Assembly (NCBI RefSeq): GCF_006227205.1
Contig: NZ_VCNG01000001.1
Span: 124,001-188,000, forward strand
Direction of reading: 5' to 3'
Source of the DNA: Pseudomonas sp. ICMP22404
GTDB lineage: Bacteria; Pseudomonadota; Gammaproteobacteria; Pseudomonadales; Pseudomonadaceae
DNA length: 64,000 nucleotides
Shown: one piece after another, positions 63,575 to 64,000 of the stretch
Layout: every line of letters starts with the position of its first letter
Position numbering within the stretch: position 1 is the stretch's first letter
Notes under the pieces: generated by a model
The model's input: the letters and a program-made list of their open reading frames with translations, nothing else
Told to the model about the DNA's origin: nothing
The model's database searches: none
Made by a program: the position numbers and the translations under genes

Positions 63575-63826
63575 AAACTCCACGCCTGCGCCAGCGAACG
63601 CCTGCACGCCACACTCGACTACCTGATGCTCATGGCCTGCGCCACCCTGCGCGATTTCGCCGCTGGCGGCTTCAATACCCTCACCAATATCGCCCGGATT
63701 CTGGTTCAGGATGTCACCGACGTGTTCGGGGTGATTGAACAACGCGGGCTCGAAGAAAAAATAAAGACCCTGTGGGGAGCGAGCCTGCTCGCGATGCGCT
63801 GGTTCAGCAACATGAAGGGTGACTGA
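63575..63826 (+). pseudogene. Remnant of a small Pseudomonas hypothetical gene, ending in a REP
   Basis: The plus frame reads KLHACASERLHATLDYLMLM, then ACATLRDFAAGGFNTL, a helical pattern seen at the C-terminus of small DUF3077/DUF6124-type proteins. No start codon lies at a sensible place after the C-tract, and the last 18 codons read through a REP unit. It looks like a truncated copy, but an ATG at the LMLM position, or a frameshift in the C-tract, could still give a product. Confidence 0.35.
63771..63798. repeat. Single REP unit, GTGGGGAGCGAGCCTGCTCGCG
   Basis: One GTGGGAGC-family unit with an inserted G, forming the 3' end of the gene remnant. A degenerate partner (GAACAAGCTCGCACC) follows at about 63840. 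Confidence 0.75.
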
Positions 63827-63945
63827 CACAGCGCTATTCCGAACAAGCTCGCACCTGGCGAATCTGGCTAGCGGGCGCCTGTCGGAAGCTGCGCTACTTC
63901 ATATCGAATATCAAATACGCCAAAAAGTGCAAAAACCTATAAAGA

Positions 63946-63964
63946 ACTGTCATCTATGACAGTA
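63946..63964. promoter_or_regulatory. Second lux-box-like palindrome
   Basis: ACTGTCATCTATGACAGTA differs from the 27170-27188 site at one base in the spacer. It lies 36 bp from the right edge in an AT-rich stretch (63840-64000) with no gene, so it probably precedes a gene outside the window. Confidence 0.55.
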
Positions 63965-64000
63965 GTTTTCAACATTAAAAAGTTTCAGGCTGGCTCCACC

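Noticed and set aside
1..64000. tRNA, rRNA, integrase and prophage signals
   Set aside because: I looked for the conserved T-loop (GGTTCGAATCC-like) next to cloverleaf stems and for integrase or phage structural proteins and found none I could support.

Overview
The window is a bacterial chromosomal segment from a member of the Pseudomonas fluorescens group. I infer this from the gene order, which matches from memory the PA5372-PA5417 region of P. aeruginosa, from the codon and GC style, and from dense palindromic REP elements of three families in almost every intergenic gap. No search was run. Identifications rest on the conceptual translations and remembered family hallmarks.

Positions 1-46.7 kb form an almost continuous catabolic superlocus for quaternary amines. 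From right to left along the pathway it holds: choline uptake (cbcXWV) and choline to glycine betaine (betIBA, 42.6-46.7 kb); carnitine and gamma-butyrobetaine entry (cdhR, caiX, cdhC, cdhA, cdhB and a gamma-butyrobetaine dioxygenase, 29.2-35.1 kb); the master regulator gbdR (35.9-37.0 kb) and a serine deaminase (37.5-38.9 kb); glycine betaine to dimethylglycine (gbcA/gbcB, 6.6-9.3 kb); dimethylglycine to sarcosine (dgcA, dgcB and a dedicated ETF pair, 18.0-24.2 kb, preceded by a DUF5943-like gene and an unusual M19-type dipeptidase homologue); and sarcosine to glycine to serine (soxB, soxD, glyA at 0-2.7 kb, with ltaA close by). Together these would take carnitine or choline to pyruvate. Tandem direct repeats with a 20-21 bp period are visible upstream of cbcX and caiX and between gbcA and gbcB. 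They are good candidates for GbdR and CdhR sites. A perfect 20-bp dyad precedes betI.

Inserted into this superlocus are accessory pieces. At 5.0-6.6 kb a RAYT transposase gene lies in its REP element, followed by three tandem copies of the same element lacking about 516 bp of the transposase. At 9.5-16.2 kb there is a putative operon encoding a 1150-aa GMC oxidoreductase-alpha/beta hydrolase fusion, a membrane-anchored di-heme cytochrome c and a metallophosphoesterase. At 16.5-22.2 kb there is a striking cluster of perfect DnaA-box 9-mers, largely in a non-coding, degenerate ~180-bp repeat array. At 26.1-29.1 kb lie an LprI-like protein, a RelE/HigB-type toxin-antitoxin pair, an orphan 152-aa gene behind a lux-box-like palindrome, a DUF4239-like membrane protein and a DUF3010 protein.

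From 46.9 kb the content is housekeeping or general: a TldD/PmbA-like pair, an MdtD-like MFS exporter, DbpA helicase, a YhiN/HI0933 flavoprotein, a YccS-like membrane protein, a periplasmic solute-binding protein, ElaA, a YgjP-like metallopeptidase with a small winged-helix protein, a REC-PAS-GGDEF-EAL protein with a degenerate EAL motif, and two tandem PL7 alginate lyases with duplicated leaders. The right edge carries a gene remnant with an 11-C tract and a second copy of the lux-box-like palindrome.
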